From Rhodospirillaceae bacterium (GTDB taxonomy: Bacteria > Pseudomonadota > Alphaproteobacteria > Rhodospirillales > Rhodospirillaceae): a stretch of 64,000 bases of DNA. The stretch's first letter is position 1. Each line of letters starts with the position of its first letter. The position numbers were made by a program, and so were the translations under genes. Shown here one piece after another: positions 1-8,609 of this stretch. The notes beneath the pieces are model-generated. The model was not told where the DNA came from. It searched no databases and saw nothing but the letters and a program-made list of their open reading frames with translations. The stretch lies in the NCBI GenBank assembly GCA_018666155.1, contig JABJAH010000011.1, positions 82,316-146,315 on the forward strand, read 5' to 3'.

Positions 1-2
1 AC

Positions 3-404
3 ATCGCGCCTTCATTCCAAGAGAGCGTGCTGCCGATCATCGAGGCACAGCAGGCAGAAATCATCGACACTGAATTTGCGTTGGACGATGCGCTTACGGT
101 GTTACCCACCCATGGCCATACGCCCGGGCACTACTGTGTTCAGGTCGATAGCGGCGGACGCAAAGGCATTCTGACCGGGGATGTTTTACACAGCCCAATC
201 GGCATCGCCCATCCGGAGTGGACCACCACCTTCTGTGAAGACAAGGCAAAAGCCAACGCCACCCGCGCGACCTTGGTCGACAGCCTGACCGACCAAGACA
301 TCACCCTCATGCCCGCTCACTTTGACGGGCCGACAGCGGGGCGGATTGTGTCGCAGAAGGGCAGTGAGCGTCGGAGGTTTCAGGTTGCCCCGGAAGCGCT
401 GTAG
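3..404 (+). CDS. MBL-fold metallo-hydrolase, C-terminal part (5' truncated by window)
   Basis: The reading frame is open from the left edge, so this is the C-terminal part of a longer gene. Visible are the motif HTPGH followed by a beta strand and TGDVLH, then a late PAHFDGP segment. These are typical metal-ligand positions (His, Asp, His) of metallo-beta-lactamase-fold hydrolases of the AHL-lactonase/glyoxalase II type. The N-terminal HxHxDH motif would lie outside the window. The substrate cannot be told. The next gene, a VOC protein, starts 8 nt downstream on the same strand, which suggests co-transcription. The fold call is strong; any specific activity is inference. Confidence 0.8.
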   Translation: MAPSFQESVLPIIEAQQAEIIDTEFALDDALTVLPTHGHTPGHYCVQVDSGGRKGILTGDVLHSPIGIAHPEWTTTFCEDKAKANATRATLVDSLTDQDITLMPAHFDGPTAGRIVSQKGSERRRFQVAPEAL

Positions 405-412
405 TCGTTGAG

Positions 413-841
413 ATGGGACTCAATCTCACCCTCGACCACATCAATATCCGTACCGCTAATCTTGCTGCGATGCTGGCCTTCTATGAACAGGTGATGGATT
501 TAAAGCCTGGGCCGCGACCGCATTTTGGCGGCGCCGGTGGCGCATGGCTCTACGCTGAAGAAATGATGACGGACAGCCTGGAGGCGGTGAAGCAGGACTA
601 CCGCGCCGCTTGGGTGCATTTTATCGAAGTCGGCACGACGGAGCCGGACCGCGGCAATTTACAGATCGAGCACTTTGCTTTTACCGCAACCGGCATGGGT
701 GGGTTTCTCGCCCGTCTCGACCGCGAAGACAGTGCCTATGACCTGGCTGACATGCCCGATGTGGGAATGGTCCAGGTCAACTTCCGTGACCCGGACGGCA
801 ACCACATCCACGTCGATTTTCCGTTGGAAGAGAAGCCGTAA
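413..841 (+). CDS. VOC (glyoxalase/bleomycin-resistance fold) family protein
   Basis: A 142-residue single-module vicinal-oxygen-chelate protein. The opening DHINIRT strand (His9), the IEHFAF strand (His87) and the closing DPDGNHIHVDF strand (His131/His133) are the usual metal-ligand strands of the fold. The last ligand is more often Glu in this family; here the position falls in a His-rich segment. The family includes lyases, isomerases and extradiol dioxygenases, and nothing here fixes the reaction. It follows the MBL-fold gene by 8 nt and is closed by a strong hairpin just after its stop codon. Confidence 0.82.
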   Translation: MGLNLTLDHINIRTANLAAMLAFYEQVMDLKPGPRPHFGGAGGAWLYAEEMMTDSLEAVKQDYRAAWVHFIEVGTTEPDRGNLQIEHFAFTATGMGGFLARLDREDSAYDLADMPDVGMVQVNFRDPDGNHIHVDFPLEEKP

Positions 842-843
842 AA

Positions 844-869
844 AAAGAGGCGCCCGAAAGCGCCTCTTT
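844..869. terminator. Hairpin terminator between convergent genes
   Basis: A perfect 10-bp stem (AAAGAGGCGC paired with GCGCCTCTTT) closes on a 6-base loop, two bases after the VOC stop codon. On the minus strand the stem is followed by a run of T, which makes a canonical intrinsic terminator for the convergent DUF1838 gene. On the plus strand the U-run lies within the stem (CTTT), so it probably works in both directions. Confidence 0.85.
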
Positions 870-892
870 CACAATTCTCTCTGATTGAGGTC

Positions 893-1906
893 TTACACGC
901 CGCCGGGCTGGACCGGCTCTTGTTCGCGGGCGTACATCTCAAGACTTGAGAGCGACGGACCATAATCGTCCGGTGGTGGGGTCAAGTATTTCTCATAGTT
1001 CTTGGCCGTGTACTCAACAATATCCTGTGGGATATCTTCGAGCTTGTCATACCCGCCCATGAACGTTTGATAGACAACGTTGCCTGGCGCTTGGCCCATC
1101 AGCATCCACGGCAGCCATGGCGTGATCCGGCCCCATGTGCCTGAGTATTCGACAGACGTTAGATCTGGGTTTTGCACGTCTTCCAACGACATGTTGAAGA
1201 AGAACATTTCCGACACCCGGTTCATTGGACCCGAACTTTCACGAATCCATTTGCTGGGTTCAAGAGCTGCCGGATAATACAAATGAATGTGGCGCTCCAT
1301 GAGAAGGCGGTCATCACCAGACACATTCCAGGTCAGGATGACGGGAATTTGCGGCATCGGTTCTTTCTGTTCATTAAGCCCACCGTAGTTGGGCGGCGGC
1401 GGATAGTAGGGCTCAATCGTTTGATTGAACGGATCATTGGCAACGTGGACCACTCGCACCTTTTCATCGGTGAACGGGTTGACCATTTCTTCCATGATCT
1501 CGCCGGTCTTGAGGTCGTAGTAGAAGCCGACCTCGCGCAACACTTTGCGCCACCCTGGCTTGCCTTCGTTGGGAATAAGCTTCGCAGCACTCATGCCCTT
1601 AAAGCCGCAGATGTTTTTGACCGGGCCGCCTGGCGCAACACCCATGACATAGCCGTCGTACCAACCGAACTTGGGCACGCCCGCATCCGTATTGCCGTAA
1701 ATGCGGCCGCTGGCTTCCATGTTGCCTTCTTTGGTGCGGAGATCGAGAAGAGGGCCATTGATGCGGGCATCGTTGCCCATGCCACCAATGGCTTCCGCTG
1801 GTGTCGCCAGAATGGTCGAGGCAGCAACCCCAAGGCCGATGCCGGACGAAAATTGAAGCGCCTGGCGGCGGTTGATCAGCGGAACACCGGTTCCCTTAAA
1901 AGTCAT
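893..1906 (-). CDS. DUF1838 family protein, Tat-exported
   Basis: A 337-residue protein with a twin-arginine signal (N12-R-R-Q-A-L17, then a Gly/Ala-rich hydrophobic stretch, likely cleavage after AEA at about residue 39). The body matches DUF1838: a beta-rich domain with a KTGEIMEEMVNPFTDEKV segment, a central YYPPPP proline run and a late DVQNPDL...WLPWMLMGQAPG block. A Tat signal implies export of a folded, possibly cofactor-bearing protein. The start has a strong Shine-Dalgarno (AGGAGG about 8 nt upstream). It is divergent from a second DUF1838 gene, and the two share the DVQNP block, which makes them likely paralogues. The biochemical function of the family is not known to me. Confidence 0.85.
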   Translation of the reverse strand: MTFKGTGVPLINRRQALQFSSGIGLGVAASTILATPAEAIGGMGNDARINGPLLDLRTKEGNMEASGRIYGNTDAGVPKFGWYDGYVMGVAPGGPVKNICGFKGMSAAKLIPNEGKPGWRKVLREVGFYYDLKTGEIMEEMVNPFTDEKVRVVHVANDPFNQTIEPYYPPPPNYGGLNEQKEPMPQIPVILTWNVSGDDRLLMERHIHLYYPAALEPSKWIRESSGPMNRVSEMFFFNMSLEDVQNPDLTSVEYSGTWGRITPWLPWMLMGQAPGNVVYQTFMGGYDKLEDIPQDIVEYTAKNYEKYLTPPPDDYGPSLSSLEMYAREQEPVQPGGV

Positions 1907-2073
1907 GGACGTTTCCCTCCTGGGTGATTGCGGCTGTGCGATATTGGGCTGGACCCTACCCGCGCCGGCTTCAGCACACTAGCGCACATGGGTATACCTG
2001 CTCAAAGGGTGGACAGAACCGCGTGGTTCGGGGAGTGTAATTTCTCAACACCCCTATTCAAAAGAGGTTCCAT

Positions 2074-3030
2074 ATGACTCTGGCCCGCCGGCGTTTTTTC
2101 TCCTCCACCACTGCAGCAATCGCGACGATGAGCGTACTTGGAGAACAGGCTTCGGCGCAGGGCCAACGAGACCAAGGCGGGAGAGGAAAAGATCGCCAAG
2201 ACCAAGACGGACAAGCGTCGCAAGGCCGAAGATCAAACAGCGAAGACGGACTGTTGGCCGGGCCCTACGATTTCACCGACCCCTACGATTGGCTAACGGC
2301 CTATGCCAAAGTCCGTGGCCGCTTAGACGGTGGTGTTGGGCTTTATCATTACGTCGCCCATGTCTACGGCATACCTGACGGTGGCGTGGCTCAACTGATG
2401 TTTCGCCGTGAAGGTGTCAGTCAACACCGCATGACCGTGCGCGATGATCGCACCATCGATTTGCGCTACGTCGAATGCAATTACACCCAACATCCAGAAA
2501 CGGGCGCGTTGATCGATGAGTTCTACGATAACCCGATCACCGGAAAACTGGTGCCCGTGCGCCATCAAAAACCCGTCCTAGGCCCTCTCATCCGCATCAA
2601 CCCGACCGGCGGATTCAATCCAGATATCGAATGGGAGCCACCGGCAGCTTTCGTCAACAAAGTCGGGCCGCCGCTCTTCGGTGAAGGTCGTGTTTTCTTT
2701 AACGACGATATCCTTATGTTTCGACCCGGCACCGCTGATCAGATGCCGACGGGTAACCCGCGCAGCGGCAACGTACAACTGACCGAGATGATCACGTTCT
2801 CCGCTGACATGCGCGACGTACAAAACCCGGAACTGATGAGTGCGAAGAGTTTCGCGCACATCGCGGCAGACACGCCGTGGTCTGACTGGTTGGATATGGA
2901 CGACGTGCCCGGCCACATGATGATGCGATACCTGGCGGAGAAAACGGAAACGCCAGAGGGGATTCCCTCTTGGCTGCGCAAGCGAATAGACAAGGACTAT
3001 CCGAAGTTCTTCACGGACCCGGGAATCTAA
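2074..3030 (+). CDS. DUF1838 family protein, Tat-exported (second copy)
   Basis: A 318-residue protein starting with a twin-arginine signal (R5-R-R-F-F followed by an Ala/Thr-rich core and cleavage near ASA28). Residues about 29-58 form a hydrophilic low-complexity linker rich in Gln, Arg, Asp and Gly, absent from the divergent paralogue. The body carries ETGALIDEFYDNPITGKLV and DVQNPEL...WSDWLDMDDVPGHMMMRY, the counterparts of the blocks in the gene at 893-1906. A Shine-Dalgarno AGAGG lies about 7 nt before the ATG. The 167-bp gap to the divergent partner must hold both promoters. Function unknown; export to the periplasm is inferred from the signal. Confidence 0.85.
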   Translation: MTLARRRFFSSTTAAIATMSVLGEQASAQGQRDQGGRGKDRQDQDGQASQGRRSNSEDGLLAGPYDFTDPYDWLTAYAKVRGRLDGGVGLYHYVAHVYGIPDGGVAQLMFRREGVSQHRMTVRDDRTIDLRYVECNYTQHPETGALIDEFYDNPITGKLVPVRHQKPVLGPLIRINPTGGFNPDIEWEPPAAFVNKVGPPLFGEGRVFFNDDILMFRPGTADQMPTGNPRSGNVQLTEMITFSADMRDVQNPELMSAKSFAHIAADTPWSDWLDMDDVPGHMMMRYLAEKTETPEGIPSWLRKRIDKDYPKFFTDPGI

Positions 3031-3208
3031 ACGCGCTACAAAAGGAGCGCGAAGCCAGGCTTTCCGTCACGATCCACGTTGATTGAACGCAATGACTGGG
3101 CTGTCTGGCTCCACGACAATCGTTCACGAACATGTGCCTGGCGTCACAAACGCGTAGTGGATAGGCTGGGCCTTGAAAGGCGTGAGGAATGCGCATGGAA
3201 ACCGAGCA

Positions 3209-3541
3209 ATGAGCCAACATCGCGGAAAGAATAGCGCCATTGCGATTGCAGCGTTAGCCGTGCTCTTTGCCTTGGTCCAGCCACTTGTCCCTCAGTGCAG
3301 TATGGCAGCAGCCGGTGACTGCGCGATGGAGGAAAACCAAGCCAATGCCGATGGGTGCGGAGACTGCCCCCCTGCTCTTTGTGTTCTTTCCGTTTGCGGC
3401 GCGCCTCTCGTCGCCGTAACTACCGCCGACACAATTCCGCGCGCCGATGTCGAGTCCACATCCGACCAAGCGTTCACTGCTTATGATGTTGTCCTCACAG
3501 GGCGTGTCGATAGGCCGCCTGGGCACCCACCAAAAGCCTAA
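3209..3541 (+). CDS. Small Cys-rich exported protein upstream of the Cus-like efflux genes
   Basis: A 110-residue protein if the ATG at 3209 is used; an in-frame start at 3173 would add 12 residues but gives a poorer signal region. Residues about 8-27 form one hydrophobic segment (signal peptide or anchor). Six cysteines follow at about 30, 38, 50, 53, 58 and 63, including CGDCPPALC. The C-terminal half has no cysteine and ends in a proline-rich tail. It lies just upstream of the copper/silver-type CusB and CusA genes, so a periplasmic metal-binding or sensing role is plausible but inferred. I do not recognise a named family. Coding is supported mainly by codon pattern and context. Confidence 0.6.
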   Translation: MSQHRGKNSAIAIAALAVLFALVQPLVPQCSMAAAGDCAMEENQANADGCGDCPPALCVLSVCGAPLVAVTTADTIPRADVESTSDQAFTAYDVVLTGRVDRPPGHPPKA

Positions 3542-3567
3542 GCCAAAAATAATCCTGAACTGAACGT

Positions 3568-3594
3568 CAGGCATCTGAATAGCTCAGGTGCCTG
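3568..3594 (+). repeat. Inverted repeat (11-bp arms) between the Cys-rich gene and cusB-like gene
   Basis: Arms CAGGCATCTGA and TCAGGTGCCTG pair over 11 positions with one G-U type mismatch around a 5-base loop. No T-run follows, so it is not a classical terminator. It could be an mRNA-stabilising hairpin, an attenuator or an operator. Confidence 0.5.
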
Positions 3595-3602
3595 TAAACC
3601 GC

Positions 3603-3617
3603 TGCACGTTATGTGCA
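3603..3617. promoter_or_regulatory. Short palindrome upstream of the efflux adaptor gene
   Basis: TGCAC and GTGCA form perfect 5-bp arms around GTTAT, 41 nt before the chosen start of the CusB-like gene. A regulator site is possible. The arms are short enough to occur by chance. Confidence 0.25.
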
Positions 3618-3657
3618 CGCGATAGAGACGATGCATCGCCCCAAAAAGGATGCGGAC

Positions 3658-4914
3658 ATGAACACGAAATTATTGACCCCAACTGCCATGGCGTTTGTTG
3701 TCGGCATTGCCCTCACAGCAACTGTCTTCATGACACTGGATTTCGGTGACCGGACATCAATCGAGGATCAACGCATAGAAAAGCGCGTTTTGTACTGGGT
3801 CGCCCCCATGGACCCCAATTACAGGCGCTCCGGACCGGGAAAGTCGCTCATGGGCATGAACCTCATTCCCGTTTATGCGGACAGACCATCACAAAACGAT
3901 GGTGATCAGGCAGGCTCAGTCACCATTTCCCCAGCTATGTTGCAAAATCTCGGCGTCCGCACGGCGTCGGTTGAGCGGCGGGACTTAACCCGAATAGTTA
4001 GGACAGTCGGCCACGTAACTGCCGACGAGACCTTGATTAGCCATGTTCATGTTCGGGCCGAAGGATGGATTGAGCGGCTGCCCGTCAAAGTAGTGGGGGA
4101 ACGGGTAAAAAAAGGCCAAACGCTTTTCGAACTGTACGCTCCCGATATTCACGTCGCGCAAGGGGAGTTCCTCCAATTTCTTAACCGCGGCGAAACGGAC
4201 ATGCTCGAAATAACATTGGACCGCCTAAGCCTTCTTGATGTGCCCGAGAGCGAGATTCAAGCGTTGCGAAACGGTGGCCCTGTAAAGCGGCGCACCTCGA
4301 TTTTGTCCCCTCTTGATGGTGTCGTTCTATCGCTCAACGTCGGCGAAGGAATGTTTGTGAGGCCCGATGTAACCACAATGATTGTTGCCGATTTATCCAC
4401 CGTCTGGGTGTTGGCTAATATTTTTGAAGACCAAGCGTCTTGGGTACAGCCTGGTTTACCCGCCACATTAACATTGACGTATCAGCCGGGGGTCACCCGT
4501 GCCGGTGTCGTCGACTACATCTATCCGATCATGGACTCCAAGACCCGCACATTAACCGCACGCCTGAGGTTCGATAATCCTGACGGCGCCCTCAAACCGA
4601 ATATGTTTGCCGATGTGGAAATACAATCGCCGTCTACACCAAATGTTCTGGTTGTTCCCTTGGAGGCTTTGATCCGAACCGGTGGCTCTGATCGTGTGGT
4701 GTTAGCACTCGACGAAGGTCGCTTTAAGTCTATTGAAGTTACCGCGGGACAGGAAGCCGAGGGGTTTGTCGAGATCTTTGATGGAGTCAGCCTGTCTGAT
4801 GAAGTTGTTGTATCCGGACAGTTTCTTATCGATTCCGAAAGTAGTTTATCGGGGGCCATTCGGCGAATGGGACCAAACAACGATGGCGCCTTCGTTTCAG
4901 AAGCAGCGCCATGA
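3658..4914 (+). CDS. cusB: RND efflux periplasmic adaptor, CusB-like
   Basis: A membrane-fusion protein of 418 residues from the ATG at 3658, chosen over the one at 3613 because AAGGA lies about 8 nt upstream. Residues about 8-26 form an N-terminal anchor. A CusB-type metal-binding segment follows (YWVAPMDPNY...GKSLMGMNLIPVY) with methionines 51, 65 and 67 where Cys would occur in zinc-type homologues; this Met pattern is the Cu(I)/Ag(I) type. The remaining blocks are the usual adaptor order: lipoyl-like half (HVRAEGWIERL, GQTLFELYAPD), a helical hairpin, the second lipoyl half (ILSPLDGVVLSLNVGEGMFV), beta-barrel and membrane-proximal domains. Its stop overlaps the pump start (ATGA). It should link CusA to an outer-membrane channel, which is not encoded here. 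Confidence 0.9.
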   Translation: MNTKLLTPTAMAFVVGIALTATVFMTLDFGDRTSIEDQRIEKRVLYWVAPMDPNYRRSGPGKSLMGMNLIPVYADRPSQNDGDQAGSVTISPAMLQNLGVRTASVERRDLTRIVRTVGHVTADETLISHVHVRAEGWIERLPVKVVGERVKKGQTLFELYAPDIHVAQGEFLQFLNRGETDMLEITLDRLSLLDVPESEIQALRNGGPVKRRTSILSPLDGVVLSLNVGEGMFVRPDVTTMIVADLSTVWVLANIFEDQASWVQPGLPATLTLTYQPGVTRAGVVDYIYPIMDSKTRTLTARLRFDNPDGALKPNMFADVEIQSPSTPNVLVVPLEALIRTGGSDRVVLALDEGRFKSIEVTAGQEAEGFVEIFDGVSLSDEVVVSGQFLIDSESSLSGAIRRMGPNNDGAFVSEAAP

Positions 4915-7900
4915 TCACCGGACTCATTCGATGGTCCGTCGACAACCGGTTTGTTGTCGCCCTGCTGGCGGCCTTAGTCACGGGCTGGGGACTCTACGCG
5001 GTTCAAAATACACCGATTGATGCCATTCCTGATCTGTCAGATGTTCAGGTCATTATAAAAACTGGTTTTGCCGGCCAAGCCCCGCAGGTTGTCGAGGACC
5101 AAGTCACCTATCCTCTAACGACCGCTATGCTGGCCGTACCGCGGGCGGTCGCCGTACGCGGCTACTCCTTTTTTGGCGATTCCTATGTCTATGTCATTTT
5201 CGAAGATGGGACGGACGTCTATTGGGCACGGGCGCGCGTTCTAGAGTATTTGAGCCAAGCCGTTGCCAATTTACCAGCGGCCGCGAAGCCGGCGCTTGGC
5301 CCCGACGCAACCGGAGTTGGGTGGATTTATCAATACGCATTGGTTGATCGCACCGGCCAACATGACCTTGCTCAGCTCACGTCTATCCAGGATTGGTTCC
5401 TGAAATTTGAACTCCAGACCGTACCCGGCGTTTCGGAAATCGCGACCATCGGCGGCATGGTCCGTCAATACCAAGTCGTCGTCGACCCAAATCGGTTGCG
5501 CGCTTACGGCTTGCACCTGGGAGGTGTAAAGACGGCCATTGAGCGCGGCAATCAAGAAGTTGGCGGCTCCGCCATAGAAATGGCGGAGGCTGAATATATG
5601 GTCCGGTCTTCTGGTTACGTTGATAACCTAGAGGCCCTCAGAGCGATCCCGGTTGGGGTCGGCCCGAACGGCACACCTTTAACGTTGGGCGATATCGCTG
5701 ATATCAGGTTCGGCCCGCAAATGCGGCGGGGTGTCAGCGACCTCAACGGTGAAGGAGAAGTGACCGGCGGCGTTGTTGTCATGCGTTGGGGTGAAAATGC
5801 ACTCGCCACCATAGAGCGGGTCAAAGCCAAGTTGAACGATCTTCGCGCAGGGCTGCCGCCGGGCGTGGAGATTATCGAAACCTATGACCGATCAATCCTG
5901 ATTGAAGCGGCTGTGGATAATCTCTCATGGAAACTCGGTGAGGAGATGATCGTGGTCGCCTTGATTTGTGCGGCGTTTCTCTTCCATATTCGATCGTCCT
6001 TTGTCGTCATCCTTTCGTTGCCCATCGGCGTTCTCATAGCCTTCGCTATCATGAAAGCCCAAGGGATTAACGCAAACGTCATGTCACTTGGGGGCATCGC
6101 CATTGCCGTCGGGGCCATGGTCGATGGTGCCGTCGTGATGGTTGAGAATCTCCACAAGCATTTAGAGCGAGACTCCAACGCAGGCCGCGATCGATGGGAC
6201 ATCGTCATTGAGGCAGCACAGGAAGTCGGACCGGCTCTATTCTTTTCAATCCTCATCATTACGTTAAGTTTTGTGCCGGTATTTGCGCTCGAAGCCCAAG
6301 AAGGCCGCCTGTTTAAACCCTTGGCCTACACCAAGACCTACGCCATGGGTGCATCTGCTATTCTGGCGGTGACGTTGGTTCCCGTACTGATGGGATACTT
6401 TGTCCGCGGCCGAATCCTTGAAGAGCGCCGCAATCCACTCAACCGGATAATGATCTGGTTTTACCGCCCCTGCATGAGCGCCGTTCTGCGCGCACCTAAA
6501 ACAATTATCCTCGTTGCTGCGCTGATTACGTTGAGCGCACTCTACCCGTTATCGAAATTGGGTGGAGAATTCATGCCCCAACTGGACGAAGGAGACCTCC
6601 TGTATATGCCGAGTGCATTTCCAGGAGTCTCCATTGGTAAGATTGGCGAAGTCCTACAGCAGACCGACAGATTGATAAAAACCGTGCCCGAAGTTGCGAC
6701 CGTACACGGCAAAGCCGGGCGAGCCGATACCGCGACTGACCCAGCACCGCTGACCATGATCGAAACCATCGTCAGGTTGAAACCAAGAGATCAATGGCGG
6801 CCCGGCATGACGATAGACGGCCTTCGGGCGGAGCTGGACAACCTCGTCAAAGTACCCGGCCTGACGAATGTCTGGACGATGCCGATTAAGAACCGCACGG
6901 ACATGTTGGCGACAGGCATTAAAACACCCGTCGGTATAAAGATTTCCGGTCCAGACTTGAATGTCATCAACCAAATAGGTCGCGAAATAGAGACCACCCT
7001 TGCTGCAGTTCCCGGCGTGTCTTCTGTCTTTGCAGAACGGCCAACGGCTGGACGTTTCATAGACGTCGATATCGATCGTCAAGCTGCCGCCAGATTCGGG
7101 CTGAATATCGCCGATGTTCAAATCGTCGTCGCTGCAGCGATCGGAGGGGTGAACGTGGCTGAAAGCGTCGAAGGGCGTGAACGGTACCCGATCAATCTGC
7201 GCTATCCTCGAGAACGACGCGATTCCTTAGAAGATCTGCGCCAATTGCCGTTGATCACACCCACCGGCGCTCACATTCCGTTGGGCCGGGTGGCCGATAT
7301 TAGCGTGAGCGATGGCCCCGGACTCATCCGCACTGAAAATGCACGCCCTAATGCCTGGGTTTTTATTGATGTTGCCGGACGCGACATTGTCTCGGTCGTC
7401 GCTGACGCCCAGGCCGCCGTGTCAGAACAGGTCAACCTACCACCGCGATACGCTCTCACTTGGTCGGGCCAGTACGAATACATCGAACGCGCAAAACAGC
7501 GTCTTATGGTCGTTGTGCCCGTGGTGCTGATTGTGATCGTCGTTTTGCTTTACCTTAATTTTCGGAACTTTGCGCAAGTGGCAATTATCGTTGGCACCGT
7601 ACCTTTGTCCCTGGTTGGCGGCGTCTGGCTTCTGTTTTTTTTAGACTACGATCTATCGGTCGCCGTCGGTGTCGGGTTCATCGCGCTCGCAGGGGTCGCT
7701 GTAGAAACGGGCGTACTTATGCTGACCTACTTGGATCACGCCTACCAGAACCATAAAAATATCGTCGGTAAAGACGGCCGGACTTTCACAATTGATGATC
7801 TGCGCACAGCAGTGAGTGACGGCGCCCTCCTTAGAATCCGCCCGATCATGATGACCACAACGACCATCATTGTCGGTCTCATCACTGTAATGGTTGGAAG

Positions 7901-8036
7901 CGGCACTGGCTCAGAGGTCATGCGCCGCATTGCCGCACCAATGGTCGGGGGCATGCTGAGCGCTTTGATTCTCACCCTAGTGGTGATCCCAGCTGTCTAT
8001 CTGGTGTGGCGGCGGTCGTCAGTCATTAGCGACTAG
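4911..8036 (+). CDS. cusA: Heavy-metal RND efflux pump, CusA-like (Cu(I)/Ag(I) type)
   Basis: A 1041-residue inner-membrane proton antiporter with the full HME-RND layout: TM1 near residues 12-30, a large periplasmic loop, TM2-7, a second periplasmic loop from about 555, and TM8-12 at the C-terminus. The three methionines that bind Cu(I)/Ag(I) in E. coli CusA (573, 623, 672) align with M566 (LLYMPS), M616 (APLTMIET) and M665 (TDMLATGIK), with the same spacing. The TM4 block GAMVDGAVVMVEN keeps the proton-relay Asp. The start overlaps the adaptor stop by 4 nt. The gene ends 3 nt from the convergent GNAT gene. By eye the CusBA genes look somewhat more A+T rich than the housekeeping genes, which could reflect transfer. 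Confidence 0.94.
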   Translation: MITGLIRWSVDNRFVVALLAALVTGWGLYAVQNTPIDAIPDLSDVQVIIKTGFAGQAPQVVEDQVTYPLTTAMLAVPRAVAVRGYSFFGDSYVYVIFEDGTDVYWARARVLEYLSQAVANLPAAAKPALGPDATGVGWIYQYALVDRTGQHDLAQLTSIQDWFLKFELQTVPGVSEIATIGGMVRQYQVVVDPNRLRAYGLHLGGVKTAIERGNQEVGGSAIEMAEAEYMVRSSGYVDNLEALRAIPVGVGPNGTPLTLGDIADIRFGPQMRRGVSDLNGEGEVTGGVVVMRWGENALATIERVKAKLNDLRAGLPPGVEIIETYDRSILIEAAVDNLSWKLGEEMIVVALICAAFLFHIRSSFVVILSLPIGVLIAFAIMKAQGINANVMSLGGIAIAVGAMVDGAVVMVENLHKHLERDSNAGRDRWDIVIEAAQEVGPALFFSILIITLSFVPVFALEAQEGRLFKPLAYTKTYAMGASAILAVTLVPVLMGYFVRGRILEERRNPLNRIMIWFYRPCMSAVLRAPKTIILVAALITLSALYPLSKLGGEFMPQLDEGDLLYMPSAFPGVSIGKIGEVLQQTDRLIKTVPEVATVHGKAGRADTATDPAPLTMIETIVRLKPRDQWRPGMTIDGLRAELDNLVKVPGLTNVWTMPIKNRTDMLATGIKTPVGIKISGPDLNVINQIGREIETTLAAVPGVSSVFAERPTAGRFIDVDIDRQAAARFGLNIADVQIVVAAAIGGVNVAESVEGRERYPINLRYPRERRDSLEDLRQLPLITPTGAHIPLGRVADISVSDGPGLIRTENARPNAWVFIDVAGRDIVSVVADAQAAVSEQVNLPPRYALTWSGQYEYIERAKQRLMVVVPVVLIVIVVLLYLNFRNFAQVAIIVGTVPLSLVGGVWLLFFLDYDLSVAVGVGFIALAGVAVETGVLMLTYLDHAYQNHKNIVGKDGRTFTIDDLRTAVSDGALLRIRPIMMTTTTIIVGLITVMVGSGTGSEVMRRIAAPMVGGMLSALILTLVVIPAVYLVWRRSSVISD

Positions 8037-8039
8037 GCC

Positions 8040-8609
8040 TCACTCTTTCGCCTTCGCGGCGTACTCATCTTCCAGAATCGAAAAGATATGGGAGCTCCAC
8101 CAGCCGCGAGCGGTGTAACGATAATCACGGCGCACGCCCTCGTAGGTCATGCCGTAGGTATCTCTCATAATGTGAACCGAGCCATCGTTGTCGACCGCAC
8201 AGGTGCACTCAACCCGATGCAACTTGAATGTTTCAAATGCGAGCGCAATCAAGGCCCAACCCAGTGTAGTGCCGAGCCCCTTGCCCTGGTAATCCGGCGC
8301 AAGGGTACAGCCGACCGAGCCATTGCGGTCAGCCTTTTCCCCAATGTGCTTGACGTTGGCTGTGCCAATCACGGCTCGGGATGAAGGATCCTGGACCGCC
8401 CACCAAGTTTGGCGGGCACCGGGGCGGACCGACGCCGAAACTGAATCCATTACCAATTGCTTGACTTGATCTGGCGTCCGCGGGCCATCCGCAAGAAACA
8501 GCCAATACCGTTCGTCTTCGGCAAACTCTGAAAGAACTTTGGCGTCACCTAACCGCAATGGCCTAAGGCGGTACCCTGATCCTTGCGCAATGAACGACTC
8601 AGATTCCAT
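8040..8609 (-). CDS. GNAT family N-acetyltransferase (RimJ/RimL type)
   Basis: A 189-residue acetyltransferase. The start YRLRPLRLGDAKVLSEFAEDERYWLF and the acetyl-CoA-binding block (CTLAPDYQGKGLGTTLGWALIALAFE) are typical of the RimJ/RimL branch, followed by HRVECTCAVDN and the RRDYRYTARGWW tail. Substrates in this branch range from ribosomal protein N-termini to small amines and antibiotics; none can be assigned. The start codon overlaps the chorismate mutase stop (TGATG), which indicates translational coupling in the gshA-aroQ-GNAT transcript. Confidence 0.85.
   Translation of the reverse strand: MESESFIAQGSGYRLRPLRLGDAKVLSEFAEDERYWLFLADGPRTPDQVKQLVMDSVSASVRPGARQTWWAVQDPSSRAVIGTANVKHIGEKADRNGSVGCTLAPDYQGKGLGTTLGWALIALAFETFKLHRVECTCAVDNDGSVHIMRDTYGMTYEGVRRDYRYTARGWWSSHIFSILEDEYAAKAKE

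Noticed and set aside
1172..1927. 251-residue frame antisense to the first DUF1838 gene
   Set aside because: The minus-strand product has a Tat signal, a strong Shine-Dalgarno and family blocks; the antisense frame has none.
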